Positions 35,844-47,238 of a DNA stretch of 64,000 nt are shown here, piece after piece (position 1 is the first letter of the stretch; the number at the start of each line of letters is the position of its first letter). Location of the stretch: positions 1,943,162-2,007,161 of the forward strand of contig NW_022985441.1 of NCBI RefSeq assembly GCF_010093595.1, read 5' to 3'. The stretch is from Mytilinidion resinicola. Taxonomy: Eukaryota > Ascomycota > Dothideomycetes > Mytilinidiales > Mytilinidiaceae. The notes under the pieces were generated by a model. That model was not told the DNA's origin. It made no database searches and saw only the letters and a program-made list of their open reading frames with translations. A program made the translations under genes and the position numbers.

Positions 35844-36410
35844 AGCCTTGGGTAGATGCCGTGTTGCTGGAGTCGACTGGATGAGGAGCCACGTTTGGTG
35901 AACGGACTTTCTTGCATGAGCCTGGGCTGGACTGGGCCTTTTGTGTGGCATCTTGTAGAGCGCGGCGTTGGGTTTGGGATACTGGTCTTGCTGGTTTGTA
36001 ATACTAGGCTCTCCCGTGTGTTCAGTGGGTACGACTATGGGGTTAGGAAATCTGCTTGCTTAAAAGGTATTCACTAGGCTGCTGCGAAGGAAGTGTCAGT
36101 AGGTCAGAATTTAGCTTGAAGTATTTGATACGCGTCCGAACTTTGCGCTGTGATGTCGCTACGTGAAAGGCTTTGATACCATCCCCAACGTAGAACGAGA
36201 AATGATCTTGTCATTTCCACCAATCGCCACCCTTCTAGCCTTGAGTATCACGTGATCCTCGCCTAGATGGATAAACTTCGGCCAAACCGCCCATCCACGT
36301 AATCTATGTTTTATACTTTTATACAGCGCCCTCCAACCTTCCACCTCTCACCTCGACAACCCTATCCACACCACTCCCTCCCACAAATCATCTCTCTCTC
36401 TCTCGCAAAG
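35844..36410. other. Intergenic, no gene seen
   Basis: 3' flank of the SNF5 gene and promoter of the WBP4-like gene. A run of tctctctc ends directly before the ATG at 36411. Confidence 0.5.
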
Positions 36411-37289
36411 ATGTCCGAATACTGGAAATCCACGCCGAAATACTGGTGCAAATTCTGCGCCGACTTCGTCAAAGACACGCCCTTTGCGCGGCGCGAGCAC
36501 GAAGCGTCCCCAAAGCACCAGCGCAACATCCAGCGCTCCCTGCGCGAGCTGCACAAGACCACGGAGCGCGAGCAGCGCGAGAAGGCGCGCGCGCAGGCCG
36601 AGATCGCGCGGCTGAATGGCGTCGTGCCCGGCGCGGCGGCGGGAGGCAGCGAGCAGCCGTTGCCGTGGAAGATGAAGGCGGTGGAAAGGAGTGCTGGGGA
36701 GAAGCGGCAGGCGACGGCGGAGGAGAGGAAGAGGCAGCTGCAGCAGTTGGCGGATATGGGGGTGGCGGTGCCGGAGGAGTTTCGGAAGGAGGTCGCGATG
36801 GTGGGGGGGTGGGAGACGGTGGCGAGTCGCCCGATCTATAACACGGAGGAGGAGAAGAGCTTTGACACGTTGTCGGTGGGCGTTAGGAAAAGGAAGATTG
36901 ATGAGGAGGAGGAGGAGGTTAGGGCGGCGGAGGAGATGGCGGAGAGGAGGAAGGGGTGGGGGCAGGCGTTTAAGCAGTTTCCTGGGAGGAAGGGGGAGGA
37001 GGAGGATTTGGAGGTGCTTATGAGGATTGGGAAGAGGAAAGAGGTGAAGAAGGAGGATGAGAGCACGGAGAATGTAAAGGTTGAGGAGGGTGCGGAGGGG
37101 ACACCAGTGAAGCAGGATACAGACGCGGGAGACGGGCCGGTGCTGAAGGAAGAAGAGGCAGAGAAAAAGTTGAGCGAGGTGCCGGTAGCTGGAGATGCAA
37201 TCCCGTCCCCGGAGACGAAGGTCGAGAAGAAGGTTGCTGCGCCAGCTGTGGTCTTCAAGAAGCGGAAGAGGGCCGCGAAGCCTGCTTGA
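36411..37289 (+). CDS. WBP4/FBP21-like spliceosomal protein with U1-type zinc finger
   Basis: Single exon, 292 residues. The N-terminus matches the family: EYWKSTPKYWCKFCADFVKDT, then HEASPKHQRNIQRSLRELHK, giving the matrin/U1-type C2H2 finger (Cys13, Cys16, His and His of HEASPKH). A charged helix (REQREKARAQAEIARLNGVV) follows, then PLPWKMK. The middle has a conserved-looking patch, GGWETVASRPIYNTEEEKSFDT, and the tail is Lys/Glu-rich with a terminal basic nuclear-localisation-like motif (VVFKKRKRAAKPA). Animal WBP4 sits in spliceosomal B complexes; this fungal form has no WW domain. GC-rich, purine-biased codons in the C-terminal half create long false frames on minus. Confidence 0.82.
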   Translation: MSEYWKSTPKYWCKFCADFVKDTPFARREHEASPKHQRNIQRSLRELHKTTEREQREKARAQAEIARLNGVVPGAAAGGSEQPLPWKMKAVERSAGEKRQATAEERKRQLQQLADMGVAVPEEFRKEVAMVGGWETVASRPIYNTEEEKSFDTLSVGVRKRKIDEEEEEVRAAEEMAERRKGWGQAFKQFPGRKGEEEDLEVLMRIGKRKEVKKEDESTENVKVEEGAEGTPVKQDTDAGDGPVLKEEEAEKKLSEVPVAGDAIPSPETKVEKKVAAPAVVFKKRKRAAKPA

Positions 37290-37974
37290 GCCAGGACGTT
37301 GTGCGACTACTACGATACCCAAACCCCTAAGAGGTTTGCAAGAACCATCTAAGATACGAACTTATTAATACAAAGCCCCCATCCAACCTCGGAGGTACTC
37401 CAGGGACGAAAGGCAACGAAAGGCAACGACAGCGATGATAGCGGCTCTAAATACCTTCAAATCGGCATCCTACATACAGTAAACCAGCACACCCTTTATC
37501 TCGGCAGCTACGTCGTCATCCACGTAACTACCGCGAGTGATGAACATGGTGTATATGTCACAAAAGCATTCAAAGCTCAGACTGGGATGTTCTGCAATCT
37601 CTCTCCTAGCATTGTGGGTCTTTTGCGGCACAGCGTAGGAGGAAGCGTATGTCTATCCTCCATAGCTACTCATATCATCACTCACGCTTTGGAAAGACTT
37701 TGACGCAAAATGGAGCGGGAGAGCTTCCGAGAAACGGACCGACAGCCGCGCGCACAGTGAGTAGACAGGGTGGACTCCGCACGAGTCGTCCTGAAGATAG
37801 TAGCATGTTATTCCACATGAATCAAACAATTTTCACATTCGGAGTCATTCCTATCAGATATTCGTGTTTTGTTGTTTTCCGAACCGTCCTAGTTCGCAGA
37901 TGTCCACCCTCTATGTGCCCAGGGCGCCTACCACCTTACTCCCCAAGCTTTGATCAGGCCCCCATAGACAAGCT
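37290..37974. other. Intergenic between convergent genes
   Basis: No gene supported. A short tandem word, acgaaaggca, occurs twice near 37405-37430. Confidence 0.45.
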
Positions 37975-39070
37975 CTACTCATCATCCCCAAAAAACACCT
38001 TCACGGGCAACCACTCATCCCCACACACCTTGAACCGATCCGGGAGGCTGCTCAGCTTCGTCATCTCCTCATCAGTCAATTCCCACCCATCTAGTTCAAA
38101 GTTGCTCTCGATCCGCGAAGCCGTCACGCTCTTCGGGATCACGCTGGTGCCGCGCTGAAGACCCCACTTCAGAAGTACTTGCTGCACGGACTTGCCCTTG
38201 GCTTCGGCGAGGGCCTTCAGCTGGGCGTCTTTGTAGAGCGGCGAGTCGGTGGAACCGAGGCAGGAATAGGCGGTGCAGTGGATGCCTTTGGCTTTGCAGT
38301 ATTCGAGGAGTTTGGGGCTGAGAAAAGGGAAGTTAGTGGGGTCGTCTGGGGATCAAATGTGCGACAACGCTAGAGTTGGACAAGGGATGGGGAGGAGCTT
38401 ACGAAGGGTTGTTAGGGTGCAGTTCGATTTGATTGACGGCGGGCACGATCTTAGTCGACGGGTCGTTGAGGAGAATTTCAAGGTTCCTGATGGCGAAGTT
38501 GGAGACGCCGATGTTCTTGACGCGGCCAGAGGCGGGGAGCTTTTGAAGCTCTTGCCTAAAACTGGATTAGCTTGATGTCAATAGCGAGGTGTTAGGGATG
38601 GGACAAACCAGGTCTTGACGAAGTTCCAGTCTGGGAGGTGCTTCTTCAGGTCCTTGGGGTCGGTGCTGGAAGGCCAGTGCTATAAATTAGATATTAGCAA
38701 ACTGCTATTGTCTCAAATTGATTACGGGAGCTGAGCTCAAACTTACCATGAGATACAAATCCACATAGTCCACGCCCAGGCTCTTCAAGCTCGAAGTGAT
38801 ACCCTCCTCAACGCGGTGGTGCCACGGGTTATCGAGCTTGGTGGTAATCCAGATCTCCTCGCGGGGAACACCAGAGTCACGAATTCCCTGTCCGACCTCC
38901 TCCTCGTTCTCGTACGCCAGTGCGGTATCAATGTGGCGGTAGCCTTTCTGAAGCGCGACCTTGACAGCTTCGCGGACCTCGTTGGGCTTGGATTGCCATG
39001 TCCCTAGACCGACCGCGGGGATCTTGGCCCCAGTGTTCAAGGTGAACGTAGCAGAAGTGGGATTGAGCAT
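37975..39070 (-). CDS. Aldo/keto reductase (Gcy1/AKR3-like)
   Basis: Exons on minus: 39070-38747 (or from an ATG at 39097), 38679-38609, 38555-38403 and 38317-37975; 296 or 305 residues. Family motifs are [32 protein letters not shown] (catalytic Asp and Tyr), [11 protein letters not shown] (catalytic Lys), YLMHWPS (catalytic His), [22 protein letters not shown] and the cofactor-binding [15 protein letters not shown]. The enzyme is expected to be a cytosolic NADPH-dependent reductase of small aldehydes or of dihydroxyacetone/glyceraldehyde; the exact substrate is not readable from sequence. All three introns restore core motifs in phase. Confidence 0.92.
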
Positions 39071-39097
39071 TCTGAGAGCTTTGGTTGCTTTGAGCAT

Positions 39098-39545
39098 TCA
39101 ATGGATTGGGTTTGGGTTTGGGTTTAGGGAGTTGGGGTGAAGAGATTTGCAGGTGAGTTGGATGTGAGAAGACTGAAAGGAAGGAAGAAAGGAAGGAAGG
39201 AAGGGCAGGCGCGAACTACAAATATCTTCTAATAAAACGTCGCCGATATGCGCGTTTTACCACCCCTCCCCATCCCACCATTTCATCATCATCGGCGCTG
39301 CCCCACCATAATTTTTCCACCGGCTAAAGTGCCCCTCTGCCATCTTTGCACCGAAATCACCGAAACCGGCACGGGATCACTGCATCGCGTTAAGCAGCGG
39401 CCCTTCTAGCGGCGGAAGCAGCATAGTTTGCGGTAGCTTAGCCGGTCGTCGTCGAGGGTGCCCTGTTGTGATTTACCACCACTCAATCTGCCGAATCGAA
39501 GCCCCACGGCAATACCAATACTTATCCCCACACATTCCCCGGAAT
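39098..39545. other. Divergent promoter region with GGAA microsatellite
   Basis: Lies between the reductase (minus) and the NIP30-domain gene (plus). Bases 39174-39206 form an imperfect GGAA/GAAA repeat about 100 bases upstream of the reductase start, possibly in its leader. Confidence 0.5.
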
Positions 39546-40368
39546 ATGTCGCGCTTCGTACCCGGCGGGACCGTCGACGAGCCAATCGAGCGCGACGACG
39601 AATGGGCGAAGGCGCAGCAGGAGCTGGAGGAGGAGCGGCGGAAGAGGGAGGAGGCCAAGGAGCAGGCGGGGGGGAAGAGTCTGTTTGAGATATTGGAGGC
39701 GAACAAAGGTGGTTACATCTATTTTCTCGAGCTAGAGAATTGCCCTGAGAGTCAGGCTGACATGTTAGATCTTGCGTGAAAGCCGCGAAGCAGGAAGCTT
39801 TTGAAGAGGTCAGTCGTGAGCACTACAATCGCCATATCAAACAGTAAGGCTAATGAGTGTTGTTCAGGCGAATCGCTTCAAGAACCAATTCCGCGCCCTA
39901 GACGATGAAGAGGTCGAGTTCCTCGATGCCGTACTCGAGTCCGAACGCGCCAAAGAAGCTGCGATACGGAAGGAGACGCGAGAGCAGCTAGACTCGTTCC
40001 GCAAGCAACAGGAGGAGGCGGAGAAGGCAGCTCTAGCTGAAGGAGACACTGCCATTCCGGACGAGGAACAACTGTTTGCTGCTGGCAGGAAGCGGAAGAA
40101 GGGCAAAGAGAAGGAGCCGTTGAGAGGAGTCAAGCTCAGGAAATCCTCTTCTTCTACTTCGGCCGTAAAGCCTCAGATCGAGAAGAATGATGGGAAGGCA
40201 GCTTCGAGCACACCAGTCGAGCAGTCGAAGCCCAAGGCCTCTAGTCCTGCTGGAAGTGACAAGGGAAAGGCGTCAGCACTAGGAGCGTCACCCTCAGCAT
40301 CACCACCAGCTCAAGCACCAAAGCCATCAGTGCTGGGACTTGCCAACTATTCATCTGACGAAGATTGA
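39546..40368 (+). CDS. NIP30/PSME3IP1-domain nuclear protein
   Basis: Exons 39546-39708, 39783-39808 (26 bases) and 39868-40368; 229 residues. The N-terminal half is the NIP30 domain: MSRFVPGG, WAKAQQELEEERRKREE, GGKSLFEILEANK-AAKQEAFEE, then RFKNQFRALDDEEVEFLDAVLESERAKEAAIRKET, a long predicted coiled coil. The C-terminal half is disordered and Lys/Ser/Pro-rich with a basic cluster (GRKRKKGKEKEP) likely to act as a nuclear signal, ending in NYSSDED. In animals the homologue binds the PA28-gamma proteasome activator. Fungi lack that partner, so the fungal role is open. The 26-base microexon is required to complete the domain. Confidence 0.88.
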
Positions 40369-40622
40369 ACCGGACGATTCATCACAATAAGCATACGGCA
40401 CAATTTAGGACATAGTTTACCAAGCATTGAGGCGAACAAGGGTATCGGCGATACGTGTACTTTAATTCTGGGTACTATCAAGATAGTATCCAACCAAATT
40501 GCTCTGTCTTCCTACTATAGTGCCTCTTGATATATCGAATCTGGGCCTCCATTCTAAACCGTGACCAAACACCATGCATGTAAACCCCACCATCCCAACA
40601 CCTCGCAGTAACCCACTCCGGT

Positions 40623-41510
40623 CTACCCAGTCAGATTGTAGATCTTCTGAATCTGACCCAACACCTTCACGAAATCGATGTTCAAATCTTTCAGCAATCC
40701 ATCCTTCATATCAAACACCCACCCATGCACAATGGGATACTGGTTCTGCGCATAACTCTGCTGAACCGCCGCTGTCTTGATGATGTTGCGGCATTGCTCA
40801 TGCACATTCAGCTCCACAACGCGATCGCACCTCTTCTCCGCATCCTCAATTGCATCCAATTCCGTCTCATACAGCCGGTACACATCGCGGATATTCCTGA
40901 GCCACGGGTTCAAGATCCCCAGATCCTGCGGGGTCAACGCGGCCTTTACGCCACCACACCCATAATGCCCGCACACGATAATGTGCTTGACGTGCAGGTG
41001 GTTAACCGCATAGTTGACTACGCTCATGACATTGAGGTCGGTATTGGGGACCATGTTCGCGATGTTGCGGTGGATGAAGCACTCGCCGGGCCCCAGACCC
41101 GTGATCTGCTCAGCGGGGACCCGCGAGTCGCTGCATCCGATCCAGAGGTAGTCGGGCTCCTGGCCGGACGACAGCTTGTCGAAGAAGGCCGGGTTCTTGA
41201 CCTTCTGCTCGGCGGCCCATTTGCGGTTGTTTTCGAAGATGTGGTCGTGGTCGGCTTGCAGGTGCTTGGCGACGTCGGAGGGCGGCATTTTGGAGGACCA
41301 CCAGGATGCGAGCGGGCGGATTTGAGTGGTGCTAGCTGGGGCTGGGGTGGTCGAAAGAGGTGTGAAGCGAGGGGAGGGGGCCGCCGGGCGAGGTTTTATA
41401 TGGCGGAGGACCGACGACGGGATCAACCGTGGCTTGCACATTGGAAGTGATTGGCTTGACCCGAGGTTGGGGAGGATGGATGCGGTTGGGCGCAGGTCTC
41501 GGGTTATCAC
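40623..41510 (-). CDS. Beta-carbonic anhydrase
   Basis: Single exon, 295 residues. Zinc ligands and active-site residues are intact: CSDSRVPAEQI (Cys, with the Asp-Arg dyad), then HYGCGGV (His and Cys). Other family blocks are GECFIHRNIANMV, VVNYAVNHLHVKHIIVCGH and ELNVHEQCRNI. Residues 1-75 are Arg/Ser/Pro-rich with almost no acidic residues, a likely mitochondrial presequence; a second ATG at residue 24 keeps most of it, and one at residue 75 (MPPSDVAKH) would give a cytosolic form. The enzyme interconverts CO2 and bicarbonate, supplying bicarbonate-dependent carboxylations. Confidence 0.95.
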   Translation of the reverse strand: MITRDLRPTASILPNLGSSQSLPMCKPRLIPSSVLRHIKPRPAAPSPRFTPLSTTPAPASTTQIRPLASWWSSKMPPSDVAKHLQADHDHIFENNRKWAAEQKVKNPAFFDKLSSGQEPDYLWIGCSDSRVPAEQITGLGPGECFIHRNIANMVPNTDLNVMSVVNYAVNHLHVKHIIVCGHYGCGGVKAALTPQDLGILNPWLRNIRDVYRLYETELDAIEDAEKRCDRVVELNVHEQCRNIIKTAAVQQSYAQNQYPIVHGWVFDMKDGLLKDLNIDFVKVLGQIQKIYNLTG

Positions 41511-41827
41511 GATCTTGTTGAGGACTTCGCTAAGAAAGTTTATGCGCCTTCTGACGCCCCGAGGAGAGGCTGCAGCGCGGGTTTTGTTTTTCAGGGCGGG
41601 ATCTCACGGCATCTTTTGACGGAGTCCGAGGCGGTTCCTGGCTTCATTTTATGTACTCGCCTGGCTCCAAGGTTCCCCGGATACATTTTAATCATGTAAT
41701 TTGGAAAAGTTACACGTTTTAGATGTCGATGGGAGGTAGCTTTACCTAATCAGGTCTAGCTTATGTCTTCCACAAGGACTTCAATATTCATCTGTCGACC
41801 AACACTATCGACATTTATCAATAGAAG
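41511..41827. other. Divergent promoter region
   Basis: 317 bases between carbonic anhydrase (minus) and TRM11 (plus). No gene or clear motif seen. Confidence 0.5.
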
Positions 41828-43520
41828 ATGCCGCAGTACCTTGTAAGGCTCGCCCAAACCCATGAGAGCTTTCGCAAGGCTGAGCTGGAGGCTCTTGCCG
41901 AGCTAGCCGGCATAGATATCAGATTCGACTTTTACGACGAAGATGTAAGGATTTTACGCTCTTCCACTTCGATATATGCATTTTCATTGAATTCTACCCT
42001 CTAATTTCCTCTTGTGTTTTGAACACTTCGTCGTGCGTTTCCATCCATTTTTTGCGTATGGTGGCTTCCATTCTTCTACATTCGAGTCATACTCAATCCG
42101 AAATCAGACTCCTAGATTTCATTCGTTCAACGCGCCTATCATCATCTTTACAACTATGTACATCTCCAATCCCTTTTCGTACACAGGCTCTCATACTAAT
42201 CCAAATTTCAGTCTCCTTTCTGCATTCTCGCTCTCCCTTCCCCAACCGCCGCCGCAATTCTCATCCACAGAAGTATACTTTCCCTCTCTATCCATGAACT
42301 TTGGGCACAAGGAACCGACTACGCCACTCTCCACGCCTCCAACCATGCAGCATCATCTATCTTTTGGCCGCATTACGCCACCTCCTCGTTCCGCTTCACC
42401 CTCGACTCCTACCGCGGCTCCCGCTCCACCGCGACCCAACGCACCATCATCGACAGCTTCTCCTACATGCCCTTGAACGGCCGCATAAAAATGTCAAACC
42501 CAGACCTCTCCCTAACCATCTTCGAAGACTTTGCCACCGGCAGCCATGAGCCCCGCGCCCTCTACCTCGGCCGCCTACTCTCGCTATCCGGCCGCATCGC
42601 AAAAACAACCTACGACCTCAAGAAACGCGCTTACATTAGTACGACGAGCATGGATGCTGAGCTCGCTCTCGTAACCGCCAACGTGGCGCTCGCAGCACCG
42701 GGAAAGCTTTTCTATGACCCTTTTTCTGGGACAGGTGGCTTCATGGTCGCGGGCGCGCATTTTGGAGCGAGCGTGTGGGGCAGTGATATCGATGGGCGGA
42801 GTATCCGCGGAAAAGGCGGGAAGGCAAAGAAGGATGTTGTGAGTAATATGGTGCAATATGGTCTCACCTCTCGGTATCTAGACGGCTTCATTGCGGATCT
42901 GACCAACTCGCCTATCCGGGGTGCTCGCGGGCCGGGGGAGGACGCGGCGAGGGGCGGGTGGTTGGATGGGATCATGTGTGATCCACCGTATGGTGTGAGA
43001 GAGGGGTTGAAGGTGCTGGGGTTGAAGAGGGATCCAGGGGAGAACAGGGAGAGGTTAGCATGTGTTGATCGGTATATGGAGGAAGGGTACATACCACCGA
43101 AGCGGCCGTATAGTTTCGAGGCGATGTTGGAGGATATTCTGCAGTTCGCGGCGGTTATGCTAGTAGTTGGGGGGAGGCTGAGCATGTGGATGCCAACGGC
43201 GAATGAGGAGGCAGAAAATGGGGAGGAGCAAAAAGAGTTGAGTATACCGATGCATCCAGCTTTGGGTCTGGTGAGCGTTTGTGTGCAGCCTTTCAACAAA
43301 TGTAAGTTGTCTCTTCTCCATCTTATATAGCACTAACGTGGAGATAGGGTCTCGTCGCCTCCTCACATACCGCCGTCTCTCTCCAGACGAAATATCACCA
43401 GAAGCCCTCAGCGCCATGGTATCCCACAAAAAGCGTGCCCATGGTAACGGCCAAAATGCAGACGATCTGAATGACTTTCGGAGAAAGTATTTCCAGGGGT
43501 TCAAGGAGCCTGAAACTTAG
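41828..43520 (+). CDS. TRM11: tRNA (guanine-10-N2)-methyltransferase catalytic subunit
   Basis: Exons 41828-41944, 42212-43301 and 43348-43520; 459 residues. The N-terminal THUMP-like region includes HESFRKAELEALAELAGI and SPFCILALPS...RSILSLSIHELWAQGTDY. The methyltransferase half has the SAM-binding FYDPFSGTGGF, DLKKRAYISTTSMDAELA before it, the acidic GSDIDGRSIRGK, and the catalytic IMCDPPYGVREG. The C-terminus (RRLLTYRRL...FRRKYFQGF) is typical. With its partner Trm112 the enzyme makes m2G10 in tRNAs in the cytosol. Intron 1 is long for this locus (267 bases); its ends are consensus and the join YDED-SPFC agrees with the family. Confidence 0.92.
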
Positions 43521-44594
43521 CTCAACGTCGATCGTCAAGAGCTGAGAAGTAGATACCCATCAAATGAGCACCGACTAAAGGAACACTATTGTAGAGACTA
43601 CTATACGCCGAAAGCTCTACAGCTAAATACCACATCGGCGGTCACCGTCTCAAAGCCGTTTAAAACTTGACTTCAGTCCTGCTTTCGTCTTGTCTACGTC
43701 ACGAGAAAGAACTCGACCTCCAACCACCCATTTTGATAGTAGACACCCTTATCATGATCGCCACGAGGAAACGTTCACTCCCGGCTTTCCATTGATGACG
43801 GACGAACCTGGTGTTGATGACCCACATAGAAATATCTGCATCTTTCGGATTGCACCGTTTCCGTCCCTTCCACTCTGATAAAGCAAGTTTAAGATCAGAA
43901 GTCGGCGGAGGTAGTTATACACCTCTAGCGAGAAAGACCTGCGCTATCACATGGCCCTCATTCACCGTTACCTAGGGTGAACCGTTCACACGGTCTCGAT
44001 ACGCGGCTTCGTCTTACTCCCATTACTTACGGCTGTCATGTGAGATTCCATGTGTCGATCACATGCTCTTGAGTCTTGGCGGGATTTTGCGAGTATAAAG
44101 ACTTCTCATGTTTGCACCCGAATTTCTTTCTTCATAGATTGGATTCTTTGGATCAAAACGCGTGGGAGCAGGGGCCCATGGAGACGCTCGGTTGCTCTGG
44201 GGAGTTCAAATCTTTTCGAGATCAAAAAGCATGGTGCTGGTGGGGGCTGTGGTGTTCAAAAAGCCGGAAAACTCGCCAGAATGGTTGTGGTGGAGCGGCA
44301 TTGTCCATGTGTACTCAAGAAATACTGATGATGACATGCAACTCTTTCCATCAGCCATATCCTTTACTACGATTCTACGTCGCTGAAGTTCACGGGCCTC
44401 TTCTACTATATCATCTCATCACCTCCCTTCCTAGTTGCTCATCATCAACTATCAAGAACCTCCACATCATCGTCCAACTCTCTTACTCCCGCCCACCACC
44501 CAATCCAAATGCTCATCGCGGACTTGGCACAGCGCTTTTACACCACCACCCACAACCCAGCACACTCCATTGGGCTTCACTAGGTCTTCAGTTG
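43521..44594. other. Intergenic, no gene supported
   Basis: Contains a TATA-like tataaag near 44095 and open frames without recognisable features. It may include the promoter of the doubtful gene at 44595. Confidence 0.35.
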
Positions 44595-45112
44595 ATGAAC
44601 GCCAAATCCGCCATTCGACTTTCTTCTCGCCTCCGAGCCAGCCATTGCCCTTTCTCTTGCACTAGTTTCAACAACCTCGCGCAACCATCAAGGGCTGGGT
44701 CGGAGCGTTTTACTATATCCATGTCGTATTCCCTAAAGAAAGAAACGTCGGAACAGGAGGTAAGTCTTTTATACCCAAGATGAAGAGGGGTCACGTGTGA
44801 CCGCGTAGCCTTCTTGACCTCACAGTGGCGTGCCTTCCTCATGTTCGGGCTGTCTGATGAGTGGCCGGGGAGTATTCTTGAAGTCGCGGGATCGATATGC
44901 AAATCACGTGCTACCAACGTGACGCCTGAGGCCAGGGGTATAAGAACTCCTTCTCTACCGAAGTAGAGAAGCATGTGTGGAAGGAGTTGCGGGATCAGCA
45001 ACGGGTCATCAGCCACCGAATGTTGTCGGGTTGGTTTGTGCAACAGCACGGTGCAAATCGTCCCATGTGGGTGCTGGGTGGAAAATCAAAAAGAGCATTA
45101 AACTCGACTTGA
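44595..45112 (+). CDS. Possible small gene, unrecognised
   Basis: Hand-built model 44595-44759, 44826-44882, 44936-45112, 132 residues. Exon 1 resembles a mitochondrial presequence (MNAKSAIRLSSRLRASHCPF). Exon 1 ends at a gtaagt donor; exon 2 reads WRAFLMFGLSDEWPGSILE; exon 3 reads GYKNSFSTEVEKHVWKEL...MLSGWFVQQHG. The first intron is well formed. The second (gtcgcg...gccag) is weaker, and without it the protein stops at 44957. The pieces look protein-like, but I know no family, and a decayed gene is equally possible. Confidence 0.3.
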
Positions 45113-45279
45113 TGGTGTGTCAGCGCGGAGGGAGACAGCAGTTTGTTTATGCTGGTCTGTAGCAAGAAGGGATGGTGGACAAAACTTCTAGTAGGAAATG
45201 ATGCTTGCTGTAGACTACTTCAGAGTTGGGCTTCATAGTAGGAAAAAGGAGATAGATAGCATCACTAATCTGCTTCTTA

Positions 45280-45579
45280 GTGACGCCGACCGCGCCCTCC
45301 TACAGTCCTAGCCATGGGACCGCCCCGGCAAGCTTTTTGCAAAATCCAGGCGTATCTTTTGATTTGATACCTATATCCAACTTCCATGATGGAAAGGAGG
45401 AAGTGCAGGGAGAGATTCTTATATACCAGCGAATATGTAAGTCACGTGTCAAGTACTCCTCTCCCCGACAACGCTCCGAGATGTGGAATGTAGCGCTGGA
45501 AGCTTCGGGGATAGATTCAATGTGCTCTTTTGGTTTTGTCCTGGTCAAGTACGAGAGTAACGAGCATATTGATGCTTGA
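45280..45579 (+). CDS. Possible gene fragment, unrecognised
   Basis: Open frame reading NPGVSFDLIPISNFHDGKEEVQGEILIYQRI, then SMCSFGFVLVKYESNEHIDA before the stop. An internal stretch, 45437-45493, has gtaagt and ...gtag ends, is 57 bases, and removal keeps the frame. The 5' end is not resolved; an acceptor within 45285-45295 (ctacag) is possible, which would make this a terminal exon of a longer gene, perhaps the one starting near 44595. Confidence 0.3.
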   Translation: MTPTAPSYSPSHGTAPASFLQNPGVSFDLIPISNFHDGKEEVQGEILIYQRICKSRVKYSSPRQRSEMWNVALEASGIDSMCSFGFVLVKYESNEHIDA

Positions 45580-45896
45580 GCTATTCCTATCTATCTGATC
45601 CATCTAAGCCGGTCTCTACCGATGATATCTAAAGCTTTGAAGTACTGTAAAAAAAACCACGCCCTCTACTTCTCTTCAACTCCGACAAAGATTATAGAAA
45701 AGAACAGTCTATGAGCTCCAACGCTAAGGCCCTTCAGCCGACGGCCGAATGAGTCGAGATTTCGTCTCTCCGTTCCAGCTCTTGCCGATGACGTCTAATC
45801 ATCTTCAAACCTAGCAACCTTTGAAGGAATAGAATGCAAGGGATCTAACGCAAGAAAGCCTCAACACACACACACCACTCGCCCCAATAGCATCTA

Positions 45897-47238
45897 TCAT
45901 CCCTCTCCAGGTTCTGTGGCAACACCTGGCCACCAAGCCCCGTCCAGTTCTCCAACCTTCATCCCCCAATCATTCAGCTTTACCTTTTCCTCCCCCACTT
46001 TCTCCGCTGCAACCTTCTTCTCCTCACGCCATTGAGCCCCAGAATGCGCCTGGCGTTCACGCTCCTCGCATCGATGTCCGCACCGACACTGATACTTACT
46101 GTCGCTCTGTGGTCCGCGCTCGCACTCGCGTCTCCGCATATCCAACAGCGCTTCATCTCGCTCACATTCCTGCTTCCGCATGCTTTTTAGCACGTCTGTA
46201 GCCCAGTCCGCGATGGCATCTTCTCTGAGATACTCCGGGATCGAGTGGGGTTTGAAGGTGAACGGAATAGCGATGGGGTGAAGGAGGATCTTGAGTAAGT
46301 GGTCTCCAGACTCGTCGTTCTCGCGACGGGTATCGGATTCTTCGTTCGCACTCAGCTGACAGCAGACGAACTCCATCCCAACGCTTTGCAACCGCGGGAG
46401 CTTGCGGACGAGCTCTCTGAGACTAAACACGATGACGTCGACGCCAGAGAGCCTACTCTTGTTTAGAGAATGGTGGTGTGGGTGTAGAGTCAAAGAGCGC
46501 AGATTCGGACAGTGCTGAGCGACGTAGCGGATGGAAAGACTGAGCTTAGCAAGTCGGCCTTTATGCGATTCCTTGACGATGTCTGTCTCGTGCAAAGGCT
46601 TCGAGTGGTGAGAGTAGGAGTAGTTAGACGTCGAGCCGATTTCGTCGGTGAGGGTGATGGATGCCATGACTTGGAATGGGAATGGGGAGAGGGTCCATTG
46701 GGCAGAAGGGCTGATTGATTGATTAGAGGTGCACGGAGGATGAGTATAGAGGTGCGTATTACTTACAAATTCCAGTGCTTTCTTTTGCCTCGCCACAGCT
46801 TGTTTCCCAGAGGGAAGTCAAAGATGGCTTCGACGTTGGTCAGGAAGAGGGACCAAATGTCCATGGCGAAGAACGTGTTCAGGCACACGACCGCGCGAAG
46901 TTCGGGGAGTGCTTCGTGCTCGACTACGCTGTATGGGTGCTATTTGAGCAATTAATAAGTCTTGCTTTTATACATACTTCAGCAGAGTAACTTACGAGTT
47001 CGCCAGTTTCAGGGTGCAGCACGTCAAACCACGCTCGGCTGAGCGCCATCAGTTCTGGTGTGTGAAGGCTCACAGACTTCAGGATCGTCGACGCTGCCTC
47101 CGGGTTGCACCATGGAAAGCTCTCGTAGATGATTTTACGCATCAAGGGGAATCCGAGGTACGAATAGACATATTGGCGGAGCTCGGCTGGGAGCAGCTCG
47201 AAGCTGCTTGGACGAGAGACTTTTGACTGTTTGGGCAT
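45897..47238 (-). CDS. F-box-like hypothetical protein
   Basis: Exons on minus: 47238-46996, 46939-46767 and 46710-45897; 409 residues. The N-terminus SSFELLPAELRQYVYSYLGFP resembles an F-box/2EXR-type start. A weak leucine-rich middle follows (LPELRAVVCLNTFFAMDIW; CPNLRSLTLHPHHHSL), as in fungal proteins that score residents of a region by position. The C-terminus has many Arg/Glu residues and a Cys/His cluster (KYQCRCGHRCEERERQ). The first splice requires the acceptor atag|cac; the nearer-looking acag gives a stop. Such proteins can be SCF adaptors, but no substrate is inferable. Confidence 0.6.

Noticed and set aside
36348..37322. 324-residue frame on minus opposite the WBP4-like gene
   Set aside because: It is the shadow of the purine-rich coding strand, a Leu/Pro/His/Arg-rich peptide; the plus frame has a clear zinc-finger family match.
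40725..41450. 241-residue frame on plus opposite carbonic anhydrase
   Set aside because: Antisense shadow; the minus frame has the full set of zinc ligands.
44588..45049. 153-residue frame on minus
   Set aside because: No motif; the opposite strand has better splice signals and a presequence-like start.
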